50,437 bases of DNA from Spirochaetaceae bacterium (GTDB lineage Bacteria; Spirochaetota; Spirochaetia; DSM-27196; SKKC01): assembly GCA_007694005.1 (NCBI GenBank), contig RECN01000175.1, positions 1 through 50,437 of the forward strand. The letters run 5' to 3'. Both the position numbers and the translations under genes were made by a program. Under the pieces are notes generated by a model, which saw nothing but the letters and a program-made list of their open reading frames with translations, was not told where the DNA came from and did not search any database. Positions 1 to 7,877 of the stretch are shown here, piece after piece. Every line of letters starts with the position of its first letter. Position 1 is the first letter of the stretch.

Positions 1-34
1 CATAAAAAAAGAACAATGAAAATACAAAATTTCG

Positions 35-64
35 TTGACAAAAATGTTTATGTGCTGGTATTTC
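35..64 (+). promoter_or_regulatory. Possible sigma70-type promoter upstream of the SUMF1-like gene
   Basis: A perfect TTGACA lies at 35-40 and a weak TATTTC at 59-64, 18 bases apart, in an AT-rich stretch that contrasts with the GC-rich coding DNA downstream. The distance to the gene start at 218 is long (about 150 bases). No other gene is supported in 1-217. The call rests on the -35 match alone, so confidence is low. Confidence 0.3.
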
Positions 65-217
65 TATTCATGAAATATACAGAGTCTGGTTCATACAGCT
101 TTGCTTTCCAACAGATGAACGACCGGAATATAACGTGGCCACCCCGCACTGCAGGGGCGGGCGTCAGGGCACCGAAACAGGGGTTCGGGCTTGGCGCCGG
201 AAGGGAAGGAGTGGTGT

Positions 218-1198
218 ATGAAGGCAAGAAATCTATTGATTTTACTATCTCTGATTTTGAGCGTTGGATTGCAGGAAGCAGCCGGCGGAGACGGTAACGG
301 GGGTAGTACCGGCAACTACACCTCACCGACTATCGGCACACTGGTGTACGTGCCTGCCGGCAGTTTTCAGAGACCCAGTGGTTTTCGGAGCGTCGATCCC
401 GAAAGCGATATCAGCATTATCAGCGAACCCTTCCGGATGAGTCGGCATCCTGTAACCCAGTCCCAGTTTGAAGAAGTGATGGGGGCAAACCCAAGCCACT
501 TTGCCGACGGTGATGATGCCCCAGGGCGCCCGGTAGAGCGGGTGAACTGGTATGCGGCAATAGCCTTTGCCAACAAGCTGAGTCTGCTGGAAGGTCTGAC
601 ACCGGTATATAGCGTCGATGGTGTAGATGACTGGGAAGCCCTTGCCCACGGAAATATCCCGATTAGCAACGATAATGACTGGAATGCCGCAACAGCCGAC
701 TGGGACGCTGACGGCTACCGACTGCCGACTGAGATGGAATGGATGTGGGCTGCTATGGGTGCCACAGAAGACGCGCTGGATGATTTCGATGCAGATGGCG
801 TGAATCGAAGCGGCTACACAAAACCCTTTGCCGGGTATAACGGAAGCAATAGCGTAGGTGACTATGCGTGGTATAGCGAAAACAGTAACACCGGTAATGG
901 AAATACAACCCACCCGGTAGGATCCAAAAACGCCAACGAGCTTGGCCTGTACGACATGAGCGGGAATGTGTATGAATGGATCTGGGACCGCTTGGCCGCG
1001 TATCCGGACGGAGCACTTATTGACTACCGGGGACCGGCTTCGGGCTCTGAACGCATACTACGCGGCGGCAGTCAAAACGGCCCTGCGACGAATTTGTCGG
1101 TCGAGCAACGCTTTGTCTTCGAACCGCATAGAAACTACACCTCGATCAGCTTCCCACCCCAAACCATCGATGTAGGGTTTCGGCTTGTCCGTCGTTGA
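218..1198 (+). CDS. Exported SUMF1/FGE-sulfatase-domain protein
   Basis: The product is about 326 residues. An N-terminal hydrophobic stretch (MKARNLLILLSLILSVGL) looks like a signal peptide, so the protein is probably periplasmic or surface exposed. The rest matches the formylglycine-generating-enzyme (SUMF1) fold family. It opens with a VYVPAGSF-type strand, then has RMSRHPVTQSQFEEVMG, the PVERVNWYAA segment, YRLPTEMEWMWAA, and near the end GLYDMSGNVYEWIWD, ILRGGS and GFRLVRR. I chose ATG 218 because AAGGAG at 206-211 sits at good spacing and the signal peptide starts there; an upstream TTG (191) in frame has no such support. Many bacterial members are not sulfatase activators, and no sulfatase gene is nearby, so the substrate is unknown. 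The strand and family are clear; the function is not. Confidence 0.85.
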   Translation: MKARNLLILLSLILSVGLQEAAGGDGNGGSTGNYTSPTIGTLVYVPAGSFQRPSGFRSVDPESDISIISEPFRMSRHPVTQSQFEEVMGANPSHFADGDDAPGRPVERVNWYAAIAFANKLSLLEGLTPVYSVDGVDDWEALAHGNIPISNDNDWNAATADWDADGYRLPTEMEWMWAAMGATEDALDDFDADGVNRSGYTKPFAGYNGSNSVGDYAWYSENSNTGNGNTTHPVGSKNANELGLYDMSGNVYEWIWDRLAAYPDGALIDYRGPASGSERILRGGSQNGPATNLSVEQRFVFEPHRNYTSISFPPQTIDVGFRLVRR

Positions 1199-1417
1199 GT
1201 TCTGTAAAGATAATGCACGGTAAAGCCACGATGGGATCATTGTCCGATTCACGAGCCCGATCGACACCCCCGCGGCCTGTGCTCAGGCGGCATGTCATTT
1301 ATGTACATCATGCCTTTCTATACGGGTGGAAGGGGCATTGTGTGGCTCGCTCCGTCGAACGATTGCTATTCCCGGGATCGAAAATCTCGTAAACTGCCTT
1401 CCGAGGTACGTTTGAAG

Positions 1418-3358
1418 ATGAGTATCGTTGTGACAGGTGCTGCCCTGGGCGGCGCGGTTGTGGCTACGGCGGTTCAGCTGTGTGTAAGTGCACTCCGTCG
1501 TCGGACGAAGAGACGTAGTCGGATGTCGGGCACAGGCACGGGCGCTGACGCAGCCGGCGTCGACAGCGGAATAGCCGGGAAACTGGGAGAGTCCGCTCTT
1601 GCCAGTGAGGCGGCCGCGATCAAACTGGGAACCCAGGTCGGTGAGACGCTGGCGGCGGCCACCGGTATAGCGGCGCATACAGGGAGCGTAAACCGACAGG
1701 TTTTCGACCTCTCGAATCAGGTCGTGGAAGGTGCGGCGGCTATGGAGGAGATCCACGCTACCATCGAGAGTCTGGTGCGCCGTATTTCCCAGCAGGGAAC
1801 TACGATTCAGGAATCGACGTATCTGGTAGAGCACATGGCTGGTTCCATCCGCAACGTGGCGGATGTTGCCGAAACGAGAAGCGCTACCTCGAAAACCCTT
1901 CAGGAAGTAACGACGCAGGGTGGCGCGGCGGTTAAGACCTCCGAAGCGGTCATGAGCGAGGTCAGCACAAGCCTTGCCGCTGTCCACGAGACGATCGGTG
2001 TGATCGACGATATTGCCTCACGGACGAACCTGCTTGCTATGAATGCTGCTATCGAAGCGGCTCACGCAGGGAAGGCCGGTGCCGGATTCGCAGTCGTGGC
2101 CACCGAGATTCGTGCGCTTGCCCAGATGACGACCACGAACGCAGCGAGTATCACCGCCCTGCTGAAACAGCTTACCGGACGGATCGAAGTTGCCCACAAC
2201 GCCAGTAGTGAGAGTCGTGCTGCCTTCACCAGGATCGAGCGCGAGGTGGCAGAGGTGAGTTCCGCTTTCGAGGAAATCACCGGGTTCACTCGGGAACTCT
2301 CCAGTGGCACTACCGGGATTGTCGATGCAACCGGGTTGCTGCGCGACATATCGAGCGAAATTGGTGGGAGTTCCGAGGAGATGCGGCTTGCCGCCGAGGA
2401 CCTGAATCGAGTTATCTCCAGCGCCCGGGAGACGGCAACGGCAACAGTAGAGGCGATGAGCGCGATTTCCGGCGCGTCAACTGACGTGATTCAGGCGATC
2501 AGTCGTATCGCCCAGCTGAGCGTTGAAACCAACAGCGCTATCATGGAGCTGCTCCAACGCGTCGGTGAGGAAGGCGCCGGCGATATCGCCAGCAGCAGGG
2601 AACGACTGCGCATCGCCACGCTTATCTGTGAACACATGAACTGGATTGGTATGATCCGGCTGGTCCTGGAACAACGGGAAACGCTGGTCGAGACAATGAC
2701 CGTCCCCGAACGGACCGAGCTGGGCACCTGGCTCTTAACCGAGGCAAAAACAGTCATTCCTGATGGCGAGACGTACCGGCGGCTCAAGACCCGACGTCAG
2801 TCCCTGCACGAAACGTTGAACGCGGTCGTGGACGCCCAGGAACGCTCGGCGATAGCCGAGCGGGAAGGGCACTTTGAACGTCTCCTCGTAATCTCACGGG
2901 AGATCGTGGAAATGCTCACTTCGCTGCAGAGCGCGGACATGGTCAGATGGAGCGAGGATTACGCCGTCTCGGTCCGCGTGTTTGACGATCACCACCAGAA
3001 GCTTTTCCAGCTTGTTGATAAACTGTATCAGGGTTTGCAGGCTGGCACCACGCGGGAGGACCTCATGGCACTCTTTGACGAACTGATCGATTACACCGGC
3101 TACCACTTTGCTGCCGAAGAGAAGGCCTTTGAGCACTTCGACTATCCGGGGTGTGACGTGCAGAAAAAGCAACACGCCGATCTGGTGCGAAGGGTAATCG
3201 GGCTGCGTTCAGATATGGAAAACGGCAAGTCCATGGTAGCAGTTGAGGTAATGGAGACGCTTCGGGACTGGCTGGTCAATCACATAAAAGGGTGCGATAA
3301 AAAGTATGCTGCATTTTTTGCAGACCGAGACATTGACGCAGCCCTGACGCGTTCCTGA
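1418..3358 (+). CDS. Chemoreceptor with MCP signalling, CZB-like and hemerythrin domains
   Basis: The product is about 646 residues. It has one N-terminal hydrophobic segment (about residues 3-26), a basic RRRTKRR stop-transfer run, and no periplasmic sensor or evident HAMP domain. The MCP signalling tip is at about 204-236 (NLLAMNAAIEAAHAG, FAVVATEIRALA). Residues about 395-490 resemble a CZB zinc-binding domain: H406-x-x-W, then T433-E-L-G-T-W where C-x-L-G-x-W is usual, then R460-x-x-x-H464 where H-x-x-x-H is usual. Residues about 510-640 form a bacteriohemerythrin domain with H525/H526, H563, E567, H586, H622 and D627, but Q582 where the family has His. The layout suggests cytoplasmic sensing of oxygen or redox state, feeding CheA/CheW. 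I chose ATG 1418 because the 42 upstream in-frame residues look non-coding and GAGGT lies at 1403-1407. Nothing else is seen in the 219-base gap before it. Confidence 0.87.
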   Translation: MSIVVTGAALGGAVVATAVQLCVSALRRRTKRRSRMSGTGTGADAAGVDSGIAGKLGESALASEAAAIKLGTQVGETLAAATGIAAHTGSVNRQVFDLSNQVVEGAAAMEEIHATIESLVRRISQQGTTIQESTYLVEHMAGSIRNVADVAETRSATSKTLQEVTTQGGAAVKTSEAVMSEVSTSLAAVHETIGVIDDIASRTNLLAMNAAIEAAHAGKAGAGFAVVATEIRALAQMTTTNAASITALLKQLTGRIEVAHNASSESRAAFTRIEREVAEVSSAFEEITGFTRELSSGTTGIVDATGLLRDISSEIGGSSEEMRLAAEDLNRVISSARETATATVEAMSAISGASTDVIQAISRIAQLSVETNSAIMELLQRVGEEGAGDIASSRERLRIATLICEHMNWIGMIRLVLEQRETLVETMTVPERTELGTWLLTEAKTVIPDGETYRRLKTRRQSLHETLNAVVDAQERSAIAEREGHFERLLVISREIVEMLTSLQSADMVRWSEDYAVSVRVFDDHHQKLFQLVDKLYQGLQAGTTREDLMALFDELIDYTGYHFAAEEKAFEHFDYPGCDVQKKQHADLVRRVIGLRSDMENGKSMVAVEVMETLRDWLVNHIKGCDKKYAAFFADRDIDAALTRS

Positions 3359-3451
3359 TCAATCGCCACACTCACGAGCTCCCGAAATAATAAATTTAAG
3401 AGATTTCTTTCAGAAAGTGGTAACAATATGGCATTCCCCGTTGTTTCTGAT

Positions 3452-3481
3452 TTGAGGAAACCCCGGGCTCCGGTATATAAT
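3452..3481 (+). promoter_or_regulatory. Sigma70-type promoter for the repeat/OmpA gene
   Basis: TTGAGG at 3452-3457 and a consensus TATAAT at 3476-3481 are separated by 18 bases. They lie about 75 bases upstream of the ATG at 3555, in the 196-base gap after the chemoreceptor gene. Position and -10 quality support a promoter for the downstream gene. Confidence 0.6.
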
Positions 3482-3554
3482 CGGGTATTGTGCGGGAAGT
3501 TTCGGTGTCGTATCTGAGACGGCATTTATCACGGACGAAAAGGATACAAGATAC

Positions 3555-6440
3555 ATGACTGGTCAATCAAAAATATTGCGGGTGTTGACACTTGCTCTCG
3601 TAGCACTGTCGATTGCAGCCCCGGTTTTTGCCGGTGGTGCGCAGGAAGACGGTGAGTTCGTCATTAATGTGCCCCGGCAGCCGCGGGTCTTTATCGCACC
3701 GGGCGTTGCGGAGGCCGACCATCAGGTGTTGCAGCTTGACCCGGAGATTGCGCCGGCTCCCGACCGTGTGATCCGATCCTTCGAACTGAATATATTCAAC
3801 GTCGAGGGAGACGTGGTGTATCAGCAGCTTGAGCAAGAAACTGCCACACGCGGGTTTTTCGGGAATCTCTTTAACATAGGCACGGTTCCACAGATAGACC
3901 CCGAGCTCATCAGAAATCTGCAGTGGGATGGTCGCGACAACGACGGGGACATTGTCCCTGACGGTGAGTACATCTATCAGCTTTTTGTTGTTGATGATGA
4001 AGGCGTCACCCGACGTACACCGCCACAGAATATTACCGTAGACACGACTGCACCCGAGATCGTGAGTCTGGACATACCTGTTCGAATCTTCAGCCCCGGA
4101 GTACCCGGTGGTCGCGAGAGTATAGAAATTGTACAGGACGGGAGCGCAGAGGTCTCCTGGGTTGGCGAGATCGTCAACTCGGCCGGTCAGACGGTTCGAA
4201 CTGTTCGTTTTGAGAACCCGGTACAGTACGACCCGGCAACGCCGACACGGCAGAACCTCGCAAACGACAGACGTCCTCAGACCTGGACGTGGGACGGACG
4301 GGACGCCGACGGCGAAATCGTACCGGATGGTGAATACAGCTACGTGCTGACCGGTCGTGATCGTCCCGGAAACCGTATTTCCGAGACAGTTACGGGTATA
4401 CGCGTTGCAACCGAAGACGGGGACGCGGTAGTCGTCGCGAACCGCCCGGCCTTTAATCCGTCGCCTAATGCGCGTGTCAGACGCGTCGAGCTGACCCTGT
4501 CGGTGCAGAATGTCCTTGAAATCGACCGCTGGAATGTTGAAGTTCGTGACGACGCAACCGAGACCACAGTCTTTCGCCGGTTCGAGGGCGAGGGAGCACC
4601 TCCTGCAACAATTCTGTGGAATGGCCTGAACGACGCGGGTCGACAGGTCGCAGACGGAACCTACCACGTTATCCTGACTGTCACCTTCGAAAACGGGGTC
4701 ACGCAACGATCGCTCGGTACGCCTGTCGCCGTAGACTCGGTTGCGCCGACCGCTCGGGTAACGACGGATCACGACGTGTTTGGGGGCGAAACAAAGCCCA
4801 CACTTCAGATCGGTGCCACATGGCCGACCGAAGCGTCCTGGGCCGGGTGGGTTCAGCTCGGGGATCAGCAGTTCCGCTTTGATCTTGACGAGGTTTTTGC
4901 AGACTTCAATGTTACCCCCGACCTTTTCCCGCTTGAATGGGATGGCCGCGATCTGGATGGAACGCCGCTTCCGGACGGTACCTATACCGCGTGGCTTGTC
5001 GGTGAAGATGCTGCCGGGAATATCGGTGAATCGAACAGAGTAACGTTTACCCTCGATACCCGCGCTACGCCGATCGGTCTGGCGCAGGAGTTTGACACCG
5101 TTTCGCCCGACTTCCAGGGTGTGAACGACGAAGTCATCTTCCGACCTGAACTCACGGTAACTGACAGTGTCGAGTCCATGCGGCTGACGATACGGTCGCT
5201 TGAAGGACGGGTTGTGCGTACATTTACGACGACACGTGTGGTCACCGAGTTTTCCTGGGACGGGCGCGACAACGCTGGCATAGCAGTCTCCGAGGGCACC
5301 TACGAAGCGGAGCTTCAGGTCTTCTACCGGAACGGCAACCAGCCTGTTGCTGTTGCGGGTCCTGTTGCAGTTGACCGTGATGCGCCTCAGATCGGTGTTA
5401 CGCTCGAGTACACAGCGTTCGCCCCGAATGGGGACGGATACCGTGACACCCTGCCTGTCCGCGTGACTCCTGCTCAGACCGAAGGGCTCGTGTCCTGGAC
5501 GGCGCTGGTCCGCACTGCCGCCGGAGATCTTGTCCGGACGGTAGCGGGAGACGGCGTACCGCCGAGTCGCATCGACTGGGACGGTCGCACCGACAGCGGC
5601 GACATAATCGATGGCCGCTATCGCGTCGGAATACGGCTGAACTACACCGGTGGTGGCAGGGTCGAGCACTTCGCTGAAGAAGAAGTTCTTCTTGATGCGA
5701 GTGCCCCAGACGTGCAGGTCACGGCCACACCACTCCCGTTCCGACCCGAGTTCAACGGGGTGAGCCAGGACCTGAACGTGCAGATTACTGCTACCGACGA
5801 GTGGTCGGACATCACCGACTGGACCATAGAGCTGATCGATCCTGCGGGCAACAACGCCGGGACCATTGAAGGTACCGGAACGCCTCCGGCGCGTCTGACC
5901 TGGGATGGCACCCTCGCCGACGGCAGCATGGTTCAGAGCGCCCAGATCTACACGGGCCGGATCACGGTCCGGGACAGTCTCAGAAACGTGGCAGTCGAAG
6001 ATCTGGAGATTCTGACAGACATCATTGTCCGGCAGGAAAACGGGCGGTTGAGGATCGTTATCTCCTCCATAGAGTTCGAGCCGAACAGCGGCTATCTGTT
6101 TGAGCGCCTGAACGATCGCCTGCAGGGTAATCTCGAAACGCTGCGGAACCTGGCCCGGATCCTGAATCAGTTCCCCGATCGTGACATCATTATCGAGGGA
6201 CACGCGAACCATATACGATACCGGACTGCCGCTGAACGGAGAGCCGAACAGCGTGACTTCCTCCTGCCGCTCAGTGAGCAGCGGGCGCGTCAGGTACGGG
6301 ATGCCCTTGCAATACTCGGCGTCGGTGTCGATCGCATGACGCTTCGCGCTATCGGTGGTGATCGCCCGGTCGTACCGTTTGACGACTACGCAAACACCTG
6401 GCAGAACCGGCGCGTTGAGTTCCTGCTTGAAAGGCCCTAG
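3555..6440 (+). CDS. Exported protein with seven FlgD-like Ig repeats and C-terminal OmpA domain
   Basis: The product is 961 residues. It starts with a clear signal peptide (hydrophobic to PVFA, cleavage near residue 26). Seven FlgD-like Ig units follow, marked by W-[DN]-G motifs with the Trp at residues 124, 246, 355, 462, 568, 675 and 783; most continue as WDGRD-x-x-G...DGxY. The last 130 residues are an OmpA-type peptidoglycan-associated domain: SSIEFEPNS, IIIEGHANH, PLSEQRARQVRDAL, AIGGDRP and NRRVEFLLE. The protein probably anchors an extended periplasmic or surface arm to the cell wall. The motif usually written GHTD is GHAN here. The gene has its own promoter upstream and a strong terminator 37 bases after its stop, so it is likely monocistronic. 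An 881-residue open frame on the opposite strand is a composition shadow. Confidence 0.92.
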   Translation: MTGQSKILRVLTLALVALSIAAPVFAGGAQEDGEFVINVPRQPRVFIAPGVAEADHQVLQLDPEIAPAPDRVIRSFELNIFNVEGDVVYQQLEQETATRGFFGNLFNIGTVPQIDPELIRNLQWDGRDNDGDIVPDGEYIYQLFVVDDEGVTRRTPPQNITVDTTAPEIVSLDIPVRIFSPGVPGGRESIEIVQDGSAEVSWVGEIVNSAGQTVRTVRFENPVQYDPATPTRQNLANDRRPQTWTWDGRDADGEIVPDGEYSYVLTGRDRPGNRISETVTGIRVATEDGDAVVVANRPAFNPSPNARVRRVELTLSVQNVLEIDRWNVEVRDDATETTVFRRFEGEGAPPATILWNGLNDAGRQVADGTYHVILTVTFENGVTQRSLGTPVAVDSVAPTARVTTDHDVFGGETKPTLQIGATWPTEASWAGWVQLGDQQFRFDLDEVFADFNVTPDLFPLEWDGRDLDGTPLPDGTYTAWLVGEDAAGNIGESNRVTFTLDTRATPIGLAQEFDTVSPDFQGVNDEVIFRPELTVTDSVESMRLTIRSLEGRVVRTFTTTRVVTEFSWDGRDNAGIAVSEGTYEAELQVFYRNGNQPVAVAGPVAVDRDAPQIGVTLEYTAFAPNGDGYRDTLPVRVTPAQTEGLVSWTALVRTAAGDLVRTVAGDGVPPSRIDWDGRTDSGDIIDGRYRVGIRLNYTGGGRVEHFAEEEVLLDASAPDVQVTATPLPFRPEFNGVSQDLNVQITATDEWSDITDWTIELIDPAGNNAGTIEGTGTPPARLTWDGTLADGSMVQSAQIYTGRITVRDSLRNVAVEDLEILTDIIVRQENGRLRIVISSIEFEPNSGYLFERLNDRLQGNLETLRNLARILNQFPDRDIIIEGHANHIRYRTAAERRAEQRDFLLPLSEQRARQVRDALAILGVGVDRMTLRAIGGDRPVVPFDDYANTWQNRRVEFLLERP
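3924..5990 (+). repeat. Seven tandem FlgD-like Ig repeats inside the 961-residue protein
   Basis: The conserved Trp codons start at 3924, 4290, 4617, 4938, 5256, 5577 and 5901. Protein spacings are 122, 109, 107, 106, 107 and 108 residues, so the array is very regular after the first unit. The DNA of the units has diverged, so this is an old protein-level repeat and not a recent DNA duplication. Confidence 0.8.
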
Positions 6441-6476
6441 ACAGATCGCTTAGAATAAGGATCAAGCCGAAACGAT

Positions 6477-6506
6477 GCCGGGTACCCTCAGGTACCCGGC
6501 TTTTTT
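6477..6506 (+). terminator. Strong intrinsic terminator
   Basis: A perfect 10-base-pair stem (GCCGGGTACC / GGTACCCGGC) with a CTCA loop is followed by six T residues at 6501-6506. It lies 37 bases after the stop of the repeat/OmpA gene and before the next promoter at 6534, so it separates two transcription units. Confidence 0.93.
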
Positions 6507-6533
6507 GAATCAGAAGTTCAGTTCGTATATGGG

Positions 6534-6561
6534 TTGACCTCCTGAACGGGCTCCCTATACT
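6534..6561 (+). promoter_or_regulatory. Sigma70-type promoter for the 6592-8690 operon
   Basis: TTGACC at 6534-6539 and TATACT at 6556-6561 are 16 bases apart, directly after the terminator. The first gene starts 30 bases downstream with AGGAG at 6581-6585. Confidence 0.75.
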
Positions 6562-6591
6562 CTTCGACTTCACATATTTCAGGAGAATCAT

Positions 6592-6948
6592 ATGTCCAAA
6601 GCACACAGAGGTGCAGGGATACGCGACCAGTTTAATCATGGCCGTGGAACCTGCCCGATCACCGGAAAGACCGGCGTTAAGCTCATGTACGAGCACGAGA
6701 TCGATGGAAAGAAAGTAATGATTTCCAAGGCTGCCAAGGCAACGATCACCAACCAGAAGCGACGGCAGGCAAAAGCGGGGAAAGCGGCAAAAGCCAGAGA
6801 GGAAGCTCAGAGTACGCCGAAGCCGGTGGAAGCAAGCCCCGTGGAAGCAAGTCCGGTAGAGACAAGCCAGGCTGAGGTCGAAAGCACTGATACCGCCGTT
6901 GAACCGGAAACCGCAGTTGAACCGGAAACCGAAACCGCCGCTGAATAA
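6592..6948 (+). CDS. Small conserved-looking basic protein, function unknown
   Basis: The product is 118 residues in two parts. The first 65 or so are basic and compact (MSKAHRGAGIRDQFNHGRG, CPITGKTGVKL, HEIDGKKVMISKAAKATI). The first part has a single Cys in a CPxTGKTGVKL context that recalls a reduced zinc-ribbon or ribosomal-type fold, but no metal site can be assigned. The tail (about 75-118) is low complexity and acidic, made of degenerate VEASP/VETSQ and AVEPET units, and is probably disordered. The start is firm: AGGAG at 6581-6585 lies six bases before the ATG, behind a good promoter. It is the first gene of a unit with the next two genes (gaps of 18 and 17 bases). I do not recognise a function; the N-terminal part has the look of a protein conserved among spirochaetes. 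Confidence 0.75.
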   Translation: MSKAHRGAGIRDQFNHGRGTCPITGKTGVKLMYEHEIDGKKVMISKAAKATITNQKRRQAKAGKAAKAREEAQSTPKPVEASPVEASPVETSQAEVESTDTAVEPETAVEPETETAAE

Positions 6949-6966
6949 GCCATCATCCTCCAGATA

Positions 6967-7860
6967 ATGGGTACACAGTCGTCGTGGGGGCCCCACAAAT
7001 TTGAAATAGGAGAAGAGCAGTACTTCTCCTTCGGGCGACTTGGCGTATATATACGGCGCACTGTTACCACCTGGCAGTATGCACTCCAACCACTGCCGGA
7101 ACCCTGCTCCGAGACCGACACAGAGACTACGGAAGAGAACGAAGATCCAGGCACTGAGGAGCTCACGGCTGATCTCGCGTGGGCCACATACATATGCGGT
7201 TCGTCGGACGACTTTGTCACGATCCTCCCGGCGGTGCCTGACAGACCCCTTGTCGTACGCGCCCAGCAGCAGATCAATATTGCTCCAGGAGCGACCTACA
7301 CATTTTTTACCGCGGTACCGCTCTGGGTGCAGGCGTGGGTTGGAAAGCCCGGCAAGCGGCTGCTCTTTGACGTGCCGACCAGTGGCTTTTCCAATACCTG
7401 GTTCGGCGGCGCCATGACCGGACGGCTCTGTTACACGAGCCCCGAGCAGGTCGTCCGACACGCCCACGATGTACACCCGGAATCGGCAGTGCCAACAGCG
7501 TACTGCCCTGTCGAGGTTCGGAACAATGCGCATACCCCCTTGAGTTTCAGCAAGCTTGCGGTGTTTGCAGATCTCCTGCGCATCTATGAAGTGACCGATG
7601 TGCAGGCTCCTGCAGGGGGAAGTAACCGGAAGCGCCGGATGGCACAGAAGAAGGTGCACATCCCGGTCAGTATCGGAGATTTCTGGACGAGTGATGCACT
7701 TGCCGTCTATACCACAGAAGAAGAACTCAGCATTTCGGTTACCGACCGGCCTCCATACGTGCCGTTCCAGCTGTCACTGGTGAACAGACCTCGTGGTGCC
7801 GACGCTGATACGATTATCCGTCGTGGTCTGATTCTGCTTCGCAAAATCAGTAATTACTGA
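6967..7860 (+). CDS. DUF432-like protein encoded next to an MscS channel
   Basis: The product is 297 residues with no signal peptide or membrane segment. It reads as a mostly beta protein, with GPHKFEIGEEQYFSFGRLGVYIRR at the start and PLWVQAWVG, GGAMTGRLCYTSPEQV and CPVEVRNNAHTPLSFSKLAV later. These resemble DUF432 proteins as I recall them, a family often encoded beside small mechanosensitive channels; the gene here sits 17 bases before an MscS gene. A charged Glu/Thr-rich loop (about residues 44-62) interrupts the N-terminal part. No convincing ribosome binding site precedes ATG 6967, so translation may depend on coupling to the upstream gene. The coding call is firm, the family moderately sure from memory of motifs, and the role in channel regulation is inference. 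Confidence 0.7.
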   Translation: MGTQSSWGPHKFEIGEEQYFSFGRLGVYIRRTVTTWQYALQPLPEPCSETDTETTEENEDPGTEELTADLAWATYICGSSDDFVTILPAVPDRPLVVRAQQQINIAPGATYTFFTAVPLWVQAWVGKPGKRLLFDVPTSGFSNTWFGGAMTGRLCYTSPEQVVRHAHDVHPESAVPTAYCPVEVRNNAHTPLSFSKLAVFADLLRIYEVTDVQAPAGGSNRKRRMAQKKVHIPVSIGDFWTSDALAVYTTEEELSISVTDRPPYVPFQLSLVNRPRGADADTIIRRGLILLRKISNY

Positions 7861-7877
7861 GAGACGAGGGACGAGTT

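Noticed and set aside
3567-6212. An 881-codon open frame on the minus strand opposite the repeat/OmpA gene
   Set aside because: It has no recognisable family, signal or start site, and the plus strand clearly encodes a signal peptide, seven repeats and an OmpA domain. The open frame follows from GC-rich codon bias.
6349-7659. A 436-codon minus-strand open frame across the terminator and the next operon
   Set aside because: It runs through a strong terminator and promoter and two supported plus-strand genes, and its translation has no family features.
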